Source: Anastrepha obliqua (Eukaryota; Arthropoda; Insecta; Diptera; Tephritidae). Taken from it: a stretch of 64,000 bases of DNA. Every line of letters starts with the position of its first letter. Position 1 is the first letter of the stretch. This document shows positions 11,848-25,452 of the stretch, in pieces. Position numbers and translations under genes: made by a program. The notes under the pieces were generated by a model. It saw nothing but the letters and a program-made list of their open reading frames with translations. It was not told the origin of the DNA and did not search any database. Where the stretch lies: contig NC_072897.1 in assembly GCF_027943255.1 (NCBI RefSeq), positions 44,676,044 through 44,740,043 of the forward strand, in the 5' to 3' direction.

Positions 11848-13071
11848 CTAACCAAGCATCCTGGGCCTTCCTTTAGTTGAGTTAGACGAAGGCGTCCCGT
11901 GATTTACACCACACTGACAGGTTTCAGCATTGCTTCTATGACAACAACAACCCAAACTCAACGTTAATCCGTGAAGCAGTCTGAAATCTACGCGAATTAT
12001 TGCCTCATTCGTGATTTCAGCCAGTAAAAATGTGTCAACTACTGACAAAGCTCCAATAACGACTTCCCAAAACACCTTTCCGGGAATCGTAGCTCCTCTT
12101 CTGTAGCTTGTAGCCATCCATTTATCAAATCTGACCGGATTATCGAGTTTGTTGCACCTGTGTTCAGAGTAAGCACCTGGGATCGACCATTTATAGCCCC
12201 CCTTATCGTCAAGTTGTTGCTTTTCCGTATAATTTGCGAGACAGAGGCTGCGGGGCATTCAGTTGTCGGAACCAGTTCTTGCCCCTTACAGCTGGTTCGT
12301 TTTAGTTTAACGCCTGCCGTGAGTCGGAAGCGCCATTATCAGTTTCAGCACTTAGCTTTCTTCCTTCTTCCTCTTGGATTCGTCTTCGGTTGGCTGCGGG
12401 TTATACTGCAATTGGGGTCATATGCGGGCGCAGTTGTAGCCCTTTAAATTTGAACTTTGTGTAAACTGAGGGACGGACTCTCTTTTTCCTTCCTCGTGGT
12501 TTCTTCCAGGTGGGCTCTTCAACATCAACCCGATGGACTTTGTGCACTGGCCTCCACTGTTTCAGCAAATGTCCCCTTCGGAGTTGATTAAGCTACCCGT
12601 TTCAACCAAGCCAAATGCCAAGCGCTCAATTTCCGCCGCGTATTCCTGCAAGGTCTCATTTGTCTTCTGATAGCAATTTTGTCAGTTCGATCTGAAACAT
12701 TTGTTGCCTGTGGTCACTCCCGTAGCGTCTCTCTATTGCTGCGAACTGTTACCCCAACCGGCTTCTGGAACTGTTTGCAGTACTTCGGCGGCATAATCCT
12801 TGAGCGAGACAACCAATGGAACAACTTTGTCTGCAGTAGCGATTTGTTGTTGCTGTTGTTCCGAACTGGAGCTTTAATGTCGGGAATGATACAGTGCGAT
12901 TGAAATATGATGCTTATATTTTCGGACCACTGGCTAACATATTCGGACGGTTTAGTTGTAGTTCACAGAGGCGAGCCTTCACTACATCTACCTCAGCCTC
13001 AATCGTATCCAATTGCGACGTTATATGAGTATTCTCTGCCTCCAATTTGGATATACGCGTATCATGTTTTA
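11848..13071 (-). pseudogene. Ty3/Gypsy-like gag and protease remnant, copy 2
   Basis: Same content and breaks as copy 1; the 136-residue open frame at 12258-11848 is identical in translation. Confidence 0.55.
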
Positions 13072-14271
13072 AATTTATCCAGATTCATAAATATATAATT
13101 GAAACGTTTATGTGATATTATTTACAGTAACGTGTGTTGTATAAAAGTGGTAAAAGACGTTGCACCAGCATTTTTAATAAGGAGCGTGATCATACATATG
13201 AGTGAATACATATGTAGTTTATATGATCGCCATAAGGTACTGAAGCATCCAACTTAAGCTTTTCCTTCAGCGCTAAAGCTTAAAAAAAAAGTAATAGGCT
13301 TCAGCGGATGAGTGAAAATTCAGAGTATTGTAACATATCCAGACTTTAGACTGACTTTAATTTTGAACAATTGGCTCGTTTATATATTTGCATTGTGTTT
13401 ATATTACTTATCAACTATTTTACAATGAAGCGTTGGTATTGCATCATGCTATGATGAACGGAAAAAGCATATCACAAATTTTTATAATGCAGCAGCATAA
13501 TAGCTGAGCTAATGAAATTGCCTTAAGAATCTGTAAGATACAGATTATGGTTTTTGAATAATTTTATTTACAATTGTAATTGTGCTGTGGTGTGAGGTCT
13601 GCCGTCAACTTCCCTCTCTAATTTGAGTCGTCCATCATTTTTCATTATTTTCGGTAAATTATTTTATTTTATTTTATTTAATATAGTTCGTTATGTATTT
13701 TCCCGAATTGCTATATTTTTATTTGGTTTGGAAATTTGATTTTAAATTATGCAAAAACGTATGACAATATACAAAATTGATAAAGGAGTTTTAACAATCT
13801 TCTTTGCCTAACATATTCATATTTTCCAATTTTAATTGTTTATAGGTTTCATATACATAGGTACATGTTTTAAATAATTCCAAATTTTTTCTTTAATATT
13901 TACATAGGTAATATTATTTAAAATAGTTTGATTTTCTTAAATAACTAAATGTGTTTCTGATAATTAATGATTTTCAACAATATTTTCTTCTGAAATCAAT
14001 ATTGCTCCTTGTTTTATATCTTCGATTTGAGAATTTATTTCTTTTATTTTTTTACATTTTCCTTGTTTTTTATTTAAAGTTTCTGATAGACATTTTCGTT
14101 ATTGTTTATTTTACAATAAGTGCTCAAAATTTCTGTTTTACAATTTTGTACGTTAAAAAATATATTATTACATTGTATTATGTGCTTATCAATAATTAAT
14201 TTACAATTATTTGAGCTACAGCTTTAGTTTCATAATATTTACAAGTAAATTTTATTTTCGGATATTTTATA

Positions 14272-14889
14272 TTAGGACACACAGATTAGGTGACACACAG
14301 ATGGCGCTATTTATCACTTTATCGCGTTGGCAATACTGAATATATATTCATGACAAAGCCTCATCCCTCGGCTTTGCTTATCAGTATCTGTCATTTCGCT
14401 GAAGTATAAACAACGCAGTGTTTTCGTGCTCCGAGTACGTCAACTTTCGTGCCGTCGAAACGCAATTTGCGGGAAGCTTTGCTTTTCTGCTTCAATTTGA
14501 AAAAAAATACAGCCCAAGCCCGTGAATTGCTGCAGGAGGCCTACCCAGACCATACTCCGTCGATTTCAACATGTGAGTACTGGTTTCGACGATTCAAAAG
14601 TAGTGATTTTCACACCGAAGACAAGGAGCGTCTTGGCCAGCCCAAAAAGTTCGAGGACGCGGAATTGGGGGAATTGGTAAACGAGGACTCGTGCCAAACC
14701 CAAGAAGAGCTTGCTGAATCATTGGGCGTTGATAAATCAACCGTTTGCAAGCGTCTAAAAGCGATGGGAATGATCCAAAAGCAAGGACATTGGGTCCCGT
14801 ACGAGTTGAAGCTGCGCGACGTCGAACGGCGATTTTTTACGTGCGAATTGCTGATCGAGCGACAAAATATAAATATATATATATATATA
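14272..14889 (+). pseudogene. Truncated mariner transposase, copy 2 (start codon lost)
   Basis: The same truncated transposase. The start codon is changed to ACG at 14436-14438. The frame stays open for all binding-domain residues, and because the TA tract is 2 bp shorter the frame reads past it into non-homologous sequence. Confidence 0.88.
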
Positions 14890-15198
14890 AAGTTAAATAA
14901 TATCAAATATTTTGAACAATTTTTAATTCTGAAATGTCCATTAAGTCTGTAATCGTCATCGAACCGCGATGGTAGTGGGTGATATTTTTTTATTCATCAA
15001 AATGTAAAATAATCGGATTTAGAATTTTTGGACCTTTTTGAAGAAAAAGTCGCTAAAAGACACCCAGAAGAATGCAAGATATACAGAACGTATGCGACGT
15101 AAAAAAATTGGCCCATTCCCATTATCATACCAAATATTAAATTCATCAAAAAATTACGTATTCGCATTATGTAATTAATAGAAAAAGTCCGTATTAAA

Positions 15199-15739
15199 GT
15201 ATTGAGGAAGTAATAAGATAGAGTCACAATCACTCAACTTTGGGGAAACGGGCATGTTGATGTGGTCGGTCGGGTGAAAAGAAGAGGAAGGGCGACCCGT
15301 TGTAACAAGTTCGAGACGAGAGAAACATGTCTTTCCTCGTATACACAAAAAAAATCAACACAAAGTACATGCGAATGCGTCGATTTGTCTTTGCCTAATC
15401 ACTGAGCAAGCGTGCGGTAAATGTATGTATGTACATGCATTTGTATGTTCGTACTAGTTTACTCGTATCATATTTAATGCTATAGCAAAATTTTGAGTTG
15501 CCTATTTTTGATTTTTGAAAGATTTTTATATAAAATATTTTTTTAGATATAAAACTAGATAATTTTAAACATACCTACCATACATTACTATTAAACGTTG
15601 TATGATCCAAGAGTTAGAGGATGTTATATATCAAGAAAACAAAGGTTTCACTTAATATTGACTTATAAACATACTCGTATATGTATATACATATTTGAAT
15701 TTATCTATAAAAGTTGATAAAATGTATATATATGCCCTT
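15199..15739 (-). repeat. Unclassified dispersed repeat, array copy 2
   Basis: The same sequence as at 6350-6890, in the next array unit. Confidence 0.65.
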
Positions 15740-15765
15740 CATTTATAAGTTACTAAATGAAATTT

Positions 15766-15983
15766 GCCGCCGTAGCTAAATGAGTTGGTGCGTGACTACC
15801 ATTCGGAATTCACAGAGAGAACGTAGGTTCGAATCTTGGTGAAACACCAAAATTAAGAAAAACATTTTTGTAATAGCGGTGGCCCCTCGGCAGACAATGG
15901 CAAACCTTCGAGTGTATTTCTTCCATTTGTGGAACAACATCAGGAGTTCGGCCAAACCCCCAAAAAGGGTGTACGCCCCAATT
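15766..15983 (+). mobile_element. tRNA-derived SINE, copy 2
   Basis: The same SINE with the same LINE insertion in its tail as in copy 1. Confidence 0.82.
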
Positions 15984-16605
15984 CTTCTTCTTAATTGGCG
16001 CGATAACCGCTTAGGCGATTTTGGCCGAGATTAACAAAGCGCGCCAGTCGTTTCTTTCTCGTGCTAACCGGCGCCAATTGGACACACCAAGTGAAGCCAA
16101 GTCCTTCTCCACCTGATCTTTCCAACGCAGAGGAGGCCTTCCTCTTCCTCTGCTACCACCAGCTGGTACCACATCGAATACTTTCAAAGCCGGAGCGTTT
16201 GTATCCATTCGGACGACATGACCCAGCCAACGAAGCCGCTGGATCTTTATTCGCTGCGCTATGTCTATGTCGTCGTAAAGCTCATACAGCTCATCGTTCC
16301 ATCGTCTGCGATATTCGCCGTTGCCAACGTGCAAAGGTCCAAAAATCTTACGCAGAATCTTTCTCTCGAACACTCCAAGCGTCGCTTCATCGGATGTTGT
16401 CATCGTCCAAGCTTCTGCGTCATACGTTAGGACGGGCATGATGAGAGTGTTGTAGAGTGTTAGTTTTGTCCGTCGAGAGAGGACTTTACTGCTCAATTGC
16501 CTACTTAGTCCAAAGTAGCACTTGTTGGCAAGAGAGATTCTACGTTGGATTTCAAGGCTGACATTGTTATCGGTGTTAATGCTCGTTCCTAAATACACGA
16601 AGTCT
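15984..16605 (-). mobile_element. RTE-like LINE, 3' fragment, copy 2
   Basis: The same fragment and the same junction as in copy 1. Confidence 0.9.
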
Positions 16606-19484
16606 CGAGATAGTGACCAAAACGTGGACCCTAGAATGTGTATGTACAATACGGGTATCAAATGGAAGCTGTTGGTGAATGCTTTAGTACAGAGTATTTT
16701 TCATGCCGCTCCGTGACTGGGGTCTCGAGATATAGGTCAAAACGTAGACCCAGGTAACCTTTGGATGTGTATGTACAATATGGGTATCAAATGGAAGCTG
16801 TTGGTGAATGCTTTAGTTCAGAGTATTTCCATCCGCTCCGCGACTAGGGTCTCGAGATAGAGACCAAAACGTGGACCCTAGAATGTGTTTGTACAATATG
16901 GATATCAAATGAAAGCTGTTGATAAGTGCTTTAATACGGGGTAATTTTCATACCTATTGATGACTAGGGTCTCGAGATATAGGTCAAAACGTGGACCCGG
17001 GTAACCTTCGGACGTGTATGTACAATATGGATATCAAATGGAAGCTGTTGATAAGTGCTTCAATACGGGGTAATTTTCATACCTATTGATGACTAGGGTC
17101 TGGAAATATATGCCAAAACGTGGACCCGCCGTGTCTTTGCACCGAATTAAACCAAACTTACACACATTGTTAAGGAGGTATTGAGGATGGTTTTCGTATA
17201 GTTTGGATACCTATTGGTAGATAGGGTCTCGAGATATAGGTCAAAACGTGGACCCGGGTAACCTTCGGGTGTGTATGTACAATATGGGTATCAAATGGAA
17301 GCTGTTGGTGAATGCTTTAGTTCAAAGTATTTTTCATGCCGCTCCGTGACTAGGGTCTCGAGATAGAGACCAAAACGTGGACCCTAGAATGTGTAGGTAC
17401 AATATGGGTATCAAACTGAAAGCTGTTGATAAGTGCTTTAATACGGGGTAATTTTCATACCTATTGATGACTAGGGTCTCGAGATATAGGTCAAAACGTG
17501 GACCCGGGTAACCTTCGGACGTGTATGTACAATATGGGTATCAAATGGAAGCTGTTGATAAGTGCTTCAATACGGGGTAATTTTCATACCTATTGATGAC
17601 TGGGGTCTGGAAATATATGCCAAAACGTGGACCCGCAGTGTCTTTGCACCGAATTAAACCAAACTTACACACATTGTTAAGAAGGTATTGAAGATGGTTT
17701 CCATATAGCTTGGATTCCTATTGGTGGATAGGGCTCGAGATATAGGTCAAAACGTGGACCCGGGTAACCTTCGGATGTGTATGTACAATATGGGTATCAA
17801 ATGGAAGCTGTTGGTGAATGCTTTAGTTCAGAGTATTTCCATCCGCTCCGTGACTAGGGTCTCGAGATAGAGACCAAAACGTGGACCCTAGAATGTGTTT
17901 GTACAATATGGGTATCAAATGAAAGCTGTTGATAAGTGCTTTAACGCGGGGTAATTTTCATACCTATTGATGACTAGGGTCTCGAGATATAGGTCAAAAC
18001 GTGGACCCGGGTAACCTTCGGATGTGTATGTACAATATGGGTATCAAATGGAAGCTGTTGGTGAATGCTTTAGTTCAGAGTATTTCCATTCCCTCCGTGA
18101 CTAGGGTCTCGAGATAGAGACCAAAACGTGGACCCTAGAATGTGTTTGTACAATATGGATATCAAATGAAAGCTGTTGATAAGTGCTTTAATACGGGGTA
18201 ATTTTCATACCTATTGATGACTGGGGTCTGGAAATATATGCCAAAACGTGGACCCGCAGTGTCTTTGCACCGAATTAAACCAAACTGACACACATTGTTA
18301 AGGAGGTATTGAAGATGGTTTCCGTATAGTTTGGATACCTATTGGTAGATAGGGTCTCGAGATATATATTAGGTCAAAACGTGGAACCGGGTAACCTTCG
18401 TATGTGTATGTACAATATGGGTATCAAATGGAAGCTGTTGGTGAATGCTTTAGTTCAGAGTATTTCTATCCGCTCCGTGACTAGGGTCTCGAGATAGAGA
18501 CCAAATCGTGGACCCTAGAATGTGTTTGTACAATATGGATATCAAACTGAAACTGTTGGTGAATGCCTTAGTACAGAGTATTTTTCATGCCGCTACGTGA
18601 CTGGGGTCTCCAGATATAGGTCAAAACGTGGACCCGGGTAACCTTTGGTTGTGTATGCACAATATAGGTATCAAATGAAAGCTGTTGATAAGTGCTTTAA
18701 TACGGGGTAATTTTCATACCTATTGATGACTAGGGTCTCGAAATATATGCCAAAACGTGGACCCGCCGTGTCTTTGCACCGAATTAAACCAAACTTATGC
18801 ACATTGTTAAGTAAGTATTGAAAATGGGTTTCGTAAAGTTTGGTTGTAATTCGGAGCAGTGGCAACGGGTACAGCGTTCTTTTGAGCCAGCCATAATGTC
18901 GCTTACTTTTTTAACGCTTAGGGCGGAACTGAACTGTCAAATTGACAGTGTTAGTTACAATGTGTCAATATTTCTTTCTGATTTGGATGCCATAAGGAAA
19001 AAACGTAAGTGCAACATGTAAAAATTGTTTGTGAATTTTTTTGGAGTGGATTTTGGAACAGTGAATAATTTCTTACGAAATTTGAGAATTTAATGTGAAA
19101 TCCGAATGAAATTATGTGTTCGTGGAAAAAACAATTTTTTTCGTTTTTTTTTTTGAAAAATATAAATGGATAATGGTTAAAAAAGCTCCAATTCTTAATA
19201 AAACATATAAATTGAAACGAAAAATTCATGGATGATCAGGAAAAAAGACGATTGTTTATTCATATGCGTTGATTTGAAATTTAAAAACAATCTTCTTTTT
19301 TCCTGATTTTCAATTTATATTTTATATTTACTCAAAAACAAATAGAAAAACAAAAAATATTGTTTATGCCAAAGCGCTTGAATAAAGAATAAAGAAATAA
19401 ATAATATGAAAACCATATATTTTATGTTCTAAACCATATCTATTCTATTTTAGTGTGCCCAGCGAAGGGGGCCGGGTTTGCTAG
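16602..19484 (+). mobile_element. Helitron 3' part, array copy 3
   Basis: This is the same 5'-truncated Helitron as in copy 2, ending with CTAG at 19481-19484. Confidence 0.88.
16606..18839. repeat. Helitron internal minisatellite, copy 3
   Basis: The monomer order is the same as in copy 2 throughout, so the array duplicated this block as a whole. Confidence 0.9.
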
Positions 19485-20087
19485 TGTAATATACAACTTT
19501 GCGTTTTCTAATTTAAAGGGATTTTTTAACAAAATTAATAGGCATCTATTAATTAGTTAAATAAATATATATGTATATATAGATACTTATTGATCTAACT
19601 TGTATATGTCTAATTATTATAAAATATATAATATTATTTAGATAAATATAAATATGAAAAAAACAATTTAGTTAAATCTATTTATTTAGTAAATTCTTAA
19701 TTATTAATTTAATTTTATTTTGTTATTACAACTAAATTTTTTATGAGAAATAATTTAAATTAAATATAGTTATTTAATATTTACTAGTTCATTAAATTTA
19801 AATAATTATTTAAATTTTTATTTACGTATTAAATTCAATTAAAACATTTGAAATGAAATGCGCTGTTTTCATTGAATTTTTTTAATTGTTAATATATTAG
19901 ATAGAAGAATAGATGTAACTAAATAAATATATTTAGTTTATAATAATAAAATATAGTAAAGTAATTTAATTGGGAATTTATTTGAATCTCTACTAAATAA
20001 CATTTAACAGTCGACACTCCCGCCAGAGCTGAAGTGATGATTCGCTAACTATTTAAGTGGTCGACACTCGTCAGTGATTTTTCGAGA

Positions 20088-20693
20088 CCAAATCTCTAAA
20101 CAGAGGAAGAGAAATCAAGGTGTTCCGCAGGGTGGTATCCTTTCACCCTTGCTGTTCAGCTTTTATACATCGAAGCTCCCCCAGCCACCAGAGGGAGTCT
20201 CTCTGGTCTCCTACGCTGTCGATTGAACGATAACGGCTTCGGGCAATGACACCACCTGATGTCCCCTCTACAACACCTTCTTAATGAGACACAGATGCTA
20301 CCTGTAAAGGAGCGCAACAAACTGTTCAGCAAACCGCGGGTTTAACCGTAGACACCTGAACTGCCTCCCAGGCACGTCAGGAGGCACCTCTTCAATTACG
20401 CCGACGTGATCTAGGACAAAACGAACAGACAACTACGGGACCGAACAGTGTTTAAAGGGACAATAAACGACACTCATCGGGAGATCCTTACCACCTTCTT
20501 CTCCCCACCCCCGAATGCTGTGATTAGAGTTCAACCAACACCCACAGCAGTTGAAGAGCTTCAGCTACCCCGGCGGGCCCGCGTAACCTCGGCACAATAA
20601 CGTTCTTGACACTGTATCAGGATAAATTCCTACCTATCCAGAATCCCCGACATGTTAAACATATGTCAGGTATGTGAAGGCACCGCGCAGGAT
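20088..20693 (+). pseudogene. Jockey-like LINE reverse transcriptase remnant, copy 3
   Basis: The same broken segment, with YAVD as in copies 2 and 4. Confidence 0.75.
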
Positions 20694-20694
20694 A

Positions 20695-21918
20695 CTAACC
20701 AAGCATCCTGGGCCTTCCTTTAGTTGAGTTAGACGAAGGCGTCCCGTGATTTACACCACACTGACAGGTTTCAGCATTGCTTCTATGACAACAACAACCC
20801 AAACTCAACGTTAATCCGTGAAGCAGTCTGAAATCTACGCGAATTATTGCCTCATTCGTGATTTCAGCCAGTAAAAATGTGTCAACTACTGACAAAGCTC
20901 CAATAACGACTTCCCAAAACACCTTTCCGGGAATCGTAGCTCCTCTTCTGTAGCTTGTAGCCATCCATTTATCAAATCTGACCGGATTATCGAGTTTGTT
21001 GCACCTGTGTTCAGAGTAAGCACCTGGGATCGACCATTTATAGCCCCCCTTATCGTCAAGTTGTTGCTTTTCCGTATAATTTGCGAGACAGAGGCTGCGG
21101 GGCATTCAGTTGTCGGAACCAGTTCTTGCCCCTTACAGCTGGTTCGTTTTAGTTTAACGCCTGCCGTGAGTCGGAAGCGCCATTATCAGTTTCAGCACTT
21201 AGCTTTCTTCCTTCTTCCTCTTGGATTCGTCTTCGGTTGGCTGCGGGTTATACTGCAATTGGGGTCATATGCGGGCGCAGTTGTAGCCCTTTAAATTTGA
21301 ACTTTGTGTAAACTGAGGGACGGACTCTCTTTTTCCTTCCTCGTGGTTTCTTCCAGGTGGGCTCTTCAACATCAACCCGATGGACTTTGTGCACTGGCCT
21401 CCACTGTTTCAGCAAATGTCCCCTTCGGAGTTGATTAAGCTACCCGTTTCAACCAAGCCAAATGCCAAGCGCTCAATTTCCGCCGCGTATTCCTGCAAGG
21501 TCTCATTTGTCTTCTGATAGCAATTTTGTCAGTTCGATCTGAAACATTTGTTGCCTGTGGTCACTCCCGTAGCGTCTCTCTATTGCTGCGAACTGTTACC
21601 CCAACCGGCTTCTGGAACTGTTTGCAGTACTTCGGCGGCATAATCCTTGAGCGAGACAACCAATGGAACAACTTTGTCTGCAGTAGCGATTTGTTGTTGC
21701 TGTTGTTCCGAACTGGAGCTTTAATGTCGGGAATGATACAGTGCGATTGAAATATGATGCTTATATTTTCGGACCACTGGCTAACATATTCGGACGGTTT
21801 AGTTGTAGTTCACAGAGGCGAGCCTTCACTACATCTACCTCAGCCTCAATCGTATCCAATTGCGACGTTATATGAGTATTCTCTGCCTCCAATTTGGATA
21901 TACGCGTATCATGTTTTA
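20695..21918 (-). pseudogene. Ty3/Gypsy-like gag and protease remnant, copy 3
   Basis: Same content and breaks as copy 1; the open frame is at 21105-20695. Confidence 0.55.
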
Positions 21919-23118
21919 AATTTATCCAGATTCATAAATATATAATTGAAACGTTTATGTGATATTATTTACAGTAACGTGTGTTGTATAAAAGTGGTAA
22001 AAGACGTTGCACCAGCATTTTTAATAAGGAGCGTGATCATACATATGAGTAAATACATATGTAGTTTATATGATCGCCATAAGGTACTGAAGCATCCAAC
22101 TTAAGCTTTTCCTTCAGCGCTAAAGCTTAAAAAAAAAGTAATAGGCTTCAGCGGATGAGTGAAAATTCAGAGTATTGTAACATATCCAGACTTTAGACTG
22201 ACTTTAATTTTGAACAATTGGCTCGTTTATATATTTGCATTGTGTTTATATTACTTATCAACTATTTTACAATGAAGCGTTGGTATTGCATCATGCTATG
22301 ATGAACGGAAAAAGCATATCACAAATTTTTATAATGCAGCAGCATAATAGCTGAGCTAATGAAATTGCCTTAAGAATCTGTAAGATACAGATTATGGTTT
22401 TTGAATAATTTTATTTACAATTGTAATTGTGCTGTGGTGTGAGGTCTGCCGTCAACTTCCCTCTCTAATTTGAGTCGTCCATCATTTTTCATTATTTTCG
22501 GTAAATTATTTTATTTTATTTTATTTAATATAGTTCGTTATGTATTTTCCCGAATTGCTATATTTTTATTTGGTTTGGAAATTTGATTTTAAATTATGCA
22601 AAAACGTATGACAATATACAAAATTGATAAAGGAGTTTTAACAATCTTCTTTGCCTAACATATTTATATTTTCCAATTTTAATTGTTTATAGGTTTCATA
22701 TACATAGGTACATGTTTTAAATAATTCCAAATTTTTTCTTTAATATTTACATAGGTAATATTATTTAAAATAGTTTGATTTTCTTAAATAACTAAATGTG
22801 TTTCTGATAATTAATGATTTTCAACAATATTTTCTTCTGAAATCAATATTGCTCCTTGTTTTATATCTTCGATTTGAGAATTTATTTCTTTTATTTTTTT
22901 ACATTTTCCTTGTTTTTTATTTAAAGTTTCTGATAGACATTTTCGTTATTGTTTATTTTACAATAAGTGCTCAAAATTTCTGTTTTACAATTTTGTACGT
23001 TAAAAAATATATTATTACATTGTATTATGTGCTTATCAATAATTAATTTACAATTATTTGAGCTACAGCTTTAGTTTCATAATATTTACAAGTAAATTTT
23101 ATTTTCGGATATTTTATA

Positions 23119-23736
23119 TTAGGACACACAGATTAGGTGACACACAGATGGCGCTATTTATCACTTTATCGCGTTGGCAATACTGAATATATATTCATGA
23201 CAAAGCCTCATCCCTCGGCTTTGCTTATCAGTATCTGTCATTTCGCTGAAGTATAAACAACGCAGTGTTTTCGTGCTCCGAGTATGTCAACTTTCGTGCC
23301 GTCGAAACGCAATTTGCGGGAAGCTTTGCTTTTCTGCTTCAATTTGAAAAAAAATACAGCCCAAGCCCGTGAATTGCTGCAGGAGGCCTACCCAGACCAT
23401 ACTCCGTCGATTTCAACATGTGAGTACTGGTTTCGACGATTCAAAAGTAGTGATTTTCACACCGAAGACAAGGAGCGTCTTGGCCAGCCCAAAAAGTTCG
23501 AGGACGCGGAATTGGGGGAATTGGTAAACGAGGACTCGTGCCAAACCCAAGAAGAGCTTGCTGAATCATTGGGCGTTGATAAATCAACCGTTTGCAAGCG
23601 TCTAAAAGCGATGGGAATGATCCAAAAGCAAGGACATTGGGTCCCGTACGAGTTGAAGCTGCGCGACGTCGAACGGCGATTTTTTACGTGCGAATTGCTG
23701 ATCGAGCGACAAAATATAAATATATATATATATATA
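23119..23736 (+). pseudogene. Truncated mariner transposase, copy 3
   Basis: ATG at 23284 is intact. The TA tract length matches copy 2, so the frame reads through to 23799. Confidence 0.88.
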
Positions 23737-24045
23737 AAGTTAAATAATATCAAATATTTTGAACAATTTTTAATTCTGAAATGTCCATTAAGTCTGTAAT
23801 CGTCATCGAACCGCGATGGTAGTGGGTGATATTTTTTTATTCATCAAAATGTAAAATAATCGGATTTAGAATTTTTGGACCTTTTTGAAGAAAAAGTCGC
23901 TAAAAGACACCCAGAAGAATGCAAGATATACAGAACGTATGCGACGTAAAAAAATTGGCCCATTCCCATTATCATACCAAATATTAAATTCATCAAAAAA
24001 TTACGTATTCGCATTATGTAATTAATAGAAAAAGTCCGTATTAAA

Positions 24046-24586
24046 GTATTGAGGAAGTAATAAGATAGAGTCACAATCACTCAACTTTGGGGAAACGGGC
24101 ATGTTGATGTGGTCGGTCGGGTGAAAAGAAGAGGAAGGGCGACCCGTTGTAACAAGTTCGAGACGAGAGAAACATGTCTTTCCTCGTATACACAAAAAAA
24201 ATCAACACAAAGTACATGCGAATGCGTCGATTTGTCTTTGCCTAATCACTGAGCAAGCGTGCGGTAAATGTATGTATGTACATGCATTTGTATGTTCGTA
24301 CTAGTTTACTCGTATCATATTTAATGCTATAGCAAAATTTTGAGTTGCCTATTTTTGATTTTTGAAAGATTTTTATATAAAATATTTTTTTAGATATAAA
24401 ACTAGATAATTTTAAACATACCTACCATACATTACTATTAAACGTTGTATGATCCAAGAGTTAGAGGATGTTATATATCAAGAAAACAAAGGTTTCACTT
24501 AATATTGACTTATAAACATACTCGTATATGTATATACATATTTGAATTTATCTATAAAAGTTGATAAAATGTATATATATGCCCTT
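24046..24586 (-). repeat. Unclassified dispersed repeat, array copy 3
   Basis: The same sequence as at 6350-6890, in the third array unit. Confidence 0.65.
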
Positions 24587-24612
24587 CATTTATAAGTTAC
24601 TAAATGAAATTT

Positions 24613-24830
24613 GCCGCCGTAGCTAAATGAGTTGGTGCGTGACTACCATTCGGAATTCACAGAGAGAACGTAGGTTCGAATCTTGGTGAAACACCAAAAT
24701 TAAGAAAAACATTTTTGTAATAGCGGTGGCCCCTCGGCAGACAATGGCAAACCTTCGAGTGTATTTCTTCCATTTGTGGAACAACATCAGGAGTTCGGCC
24801 AAACCCCCAAAAAGGGTGTACGCCCCAATT
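24613..24830 (+). mobile_element. tRNA-derived SINE, copy 3
   Basis: The same SINE with the same LINE insertion in its tail as in copy 1. Confidence 0.82.
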
Positions 24831-25452
24831 CTTCTTCTTAATTGGCGCGATAACCGCTTAGGCGATTTTGGCCGAGATTAACAAAGCGCGCCAGTCGTTT
24901 CTTTCTCGTGCTAACCGGCGCCAATTGGACACACCAAGTGAAGCCAAGTCCTTCTCCACCTGATCTTTCCAACGCAGAGGAGGCCTTCCTCTTCCTCTGC
25001 TACCACCAGCTGGTACCACATCGAATACTTTCAAAGCCGGAGCGTTTGTATCCATTCGGACGACATGACCCAGCCAACGAAGCCGCTGGATCTTTATTCG
25101 CTGCGCTATGTCTATGTCGTCGTAAAGCTCATACAGCTCATCGTTCCATCGTCTGCGATATTCGCCGTTGCCAACGTGCAAAGGTCCAAAAATCTTACGC
25201 AGAATCTTTCTCTCGAACACTCCAAGCGTCGCTTCATCGGATGTTGTCATCGTCCAAGCTTCTGCGTCATACGTTAGGACGGGCATGATGAGAGTGTTGT
25301 AGAGTGTTAGTTTTGTCCGTCGAGAGAGGACTTTACTGCTCAATTGCCTACTTAGTCCAAAGTAGCACTTGTTGGCAAGAGAGATTCTACGTTGGATTTC
25401 AAGGCTGACATTGTTATCGGTGTTAATGCTCGTTCCTAAATACACGAAGTCT
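24831..25452 (-). mobile_element. RTE-like LINE, 3' fragment, copy 3
   Basis: The same fragment and the same junction as in copy 1. Confidence 0.9.

Larger units (their letters stand above)
7752..16600. repeat. Tandem array unit, copy 2
   Basis: This is a complete 8849-bp unit running from one LINE/Helitron junction to the next. By eye it is almost identical to copies 3 and 4. A private change turns the mariner start codon into ACG at 14436-14438, and the TA microsatellite after the mariner is 2 bp shorter than in copies 1 and 4. Confidence 0.95.
16601..25447. repeat. Tandem array unit, copy 3
   Basis: This is a complete 8847-bp unit with the same boundaries as copy 2. It shares with copies 2 and 4 the derived A in the Helitron 3' region (18920) and the YAVD codon. 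The differences I saw are single bases and microsatellite length. Confidence 0.95.
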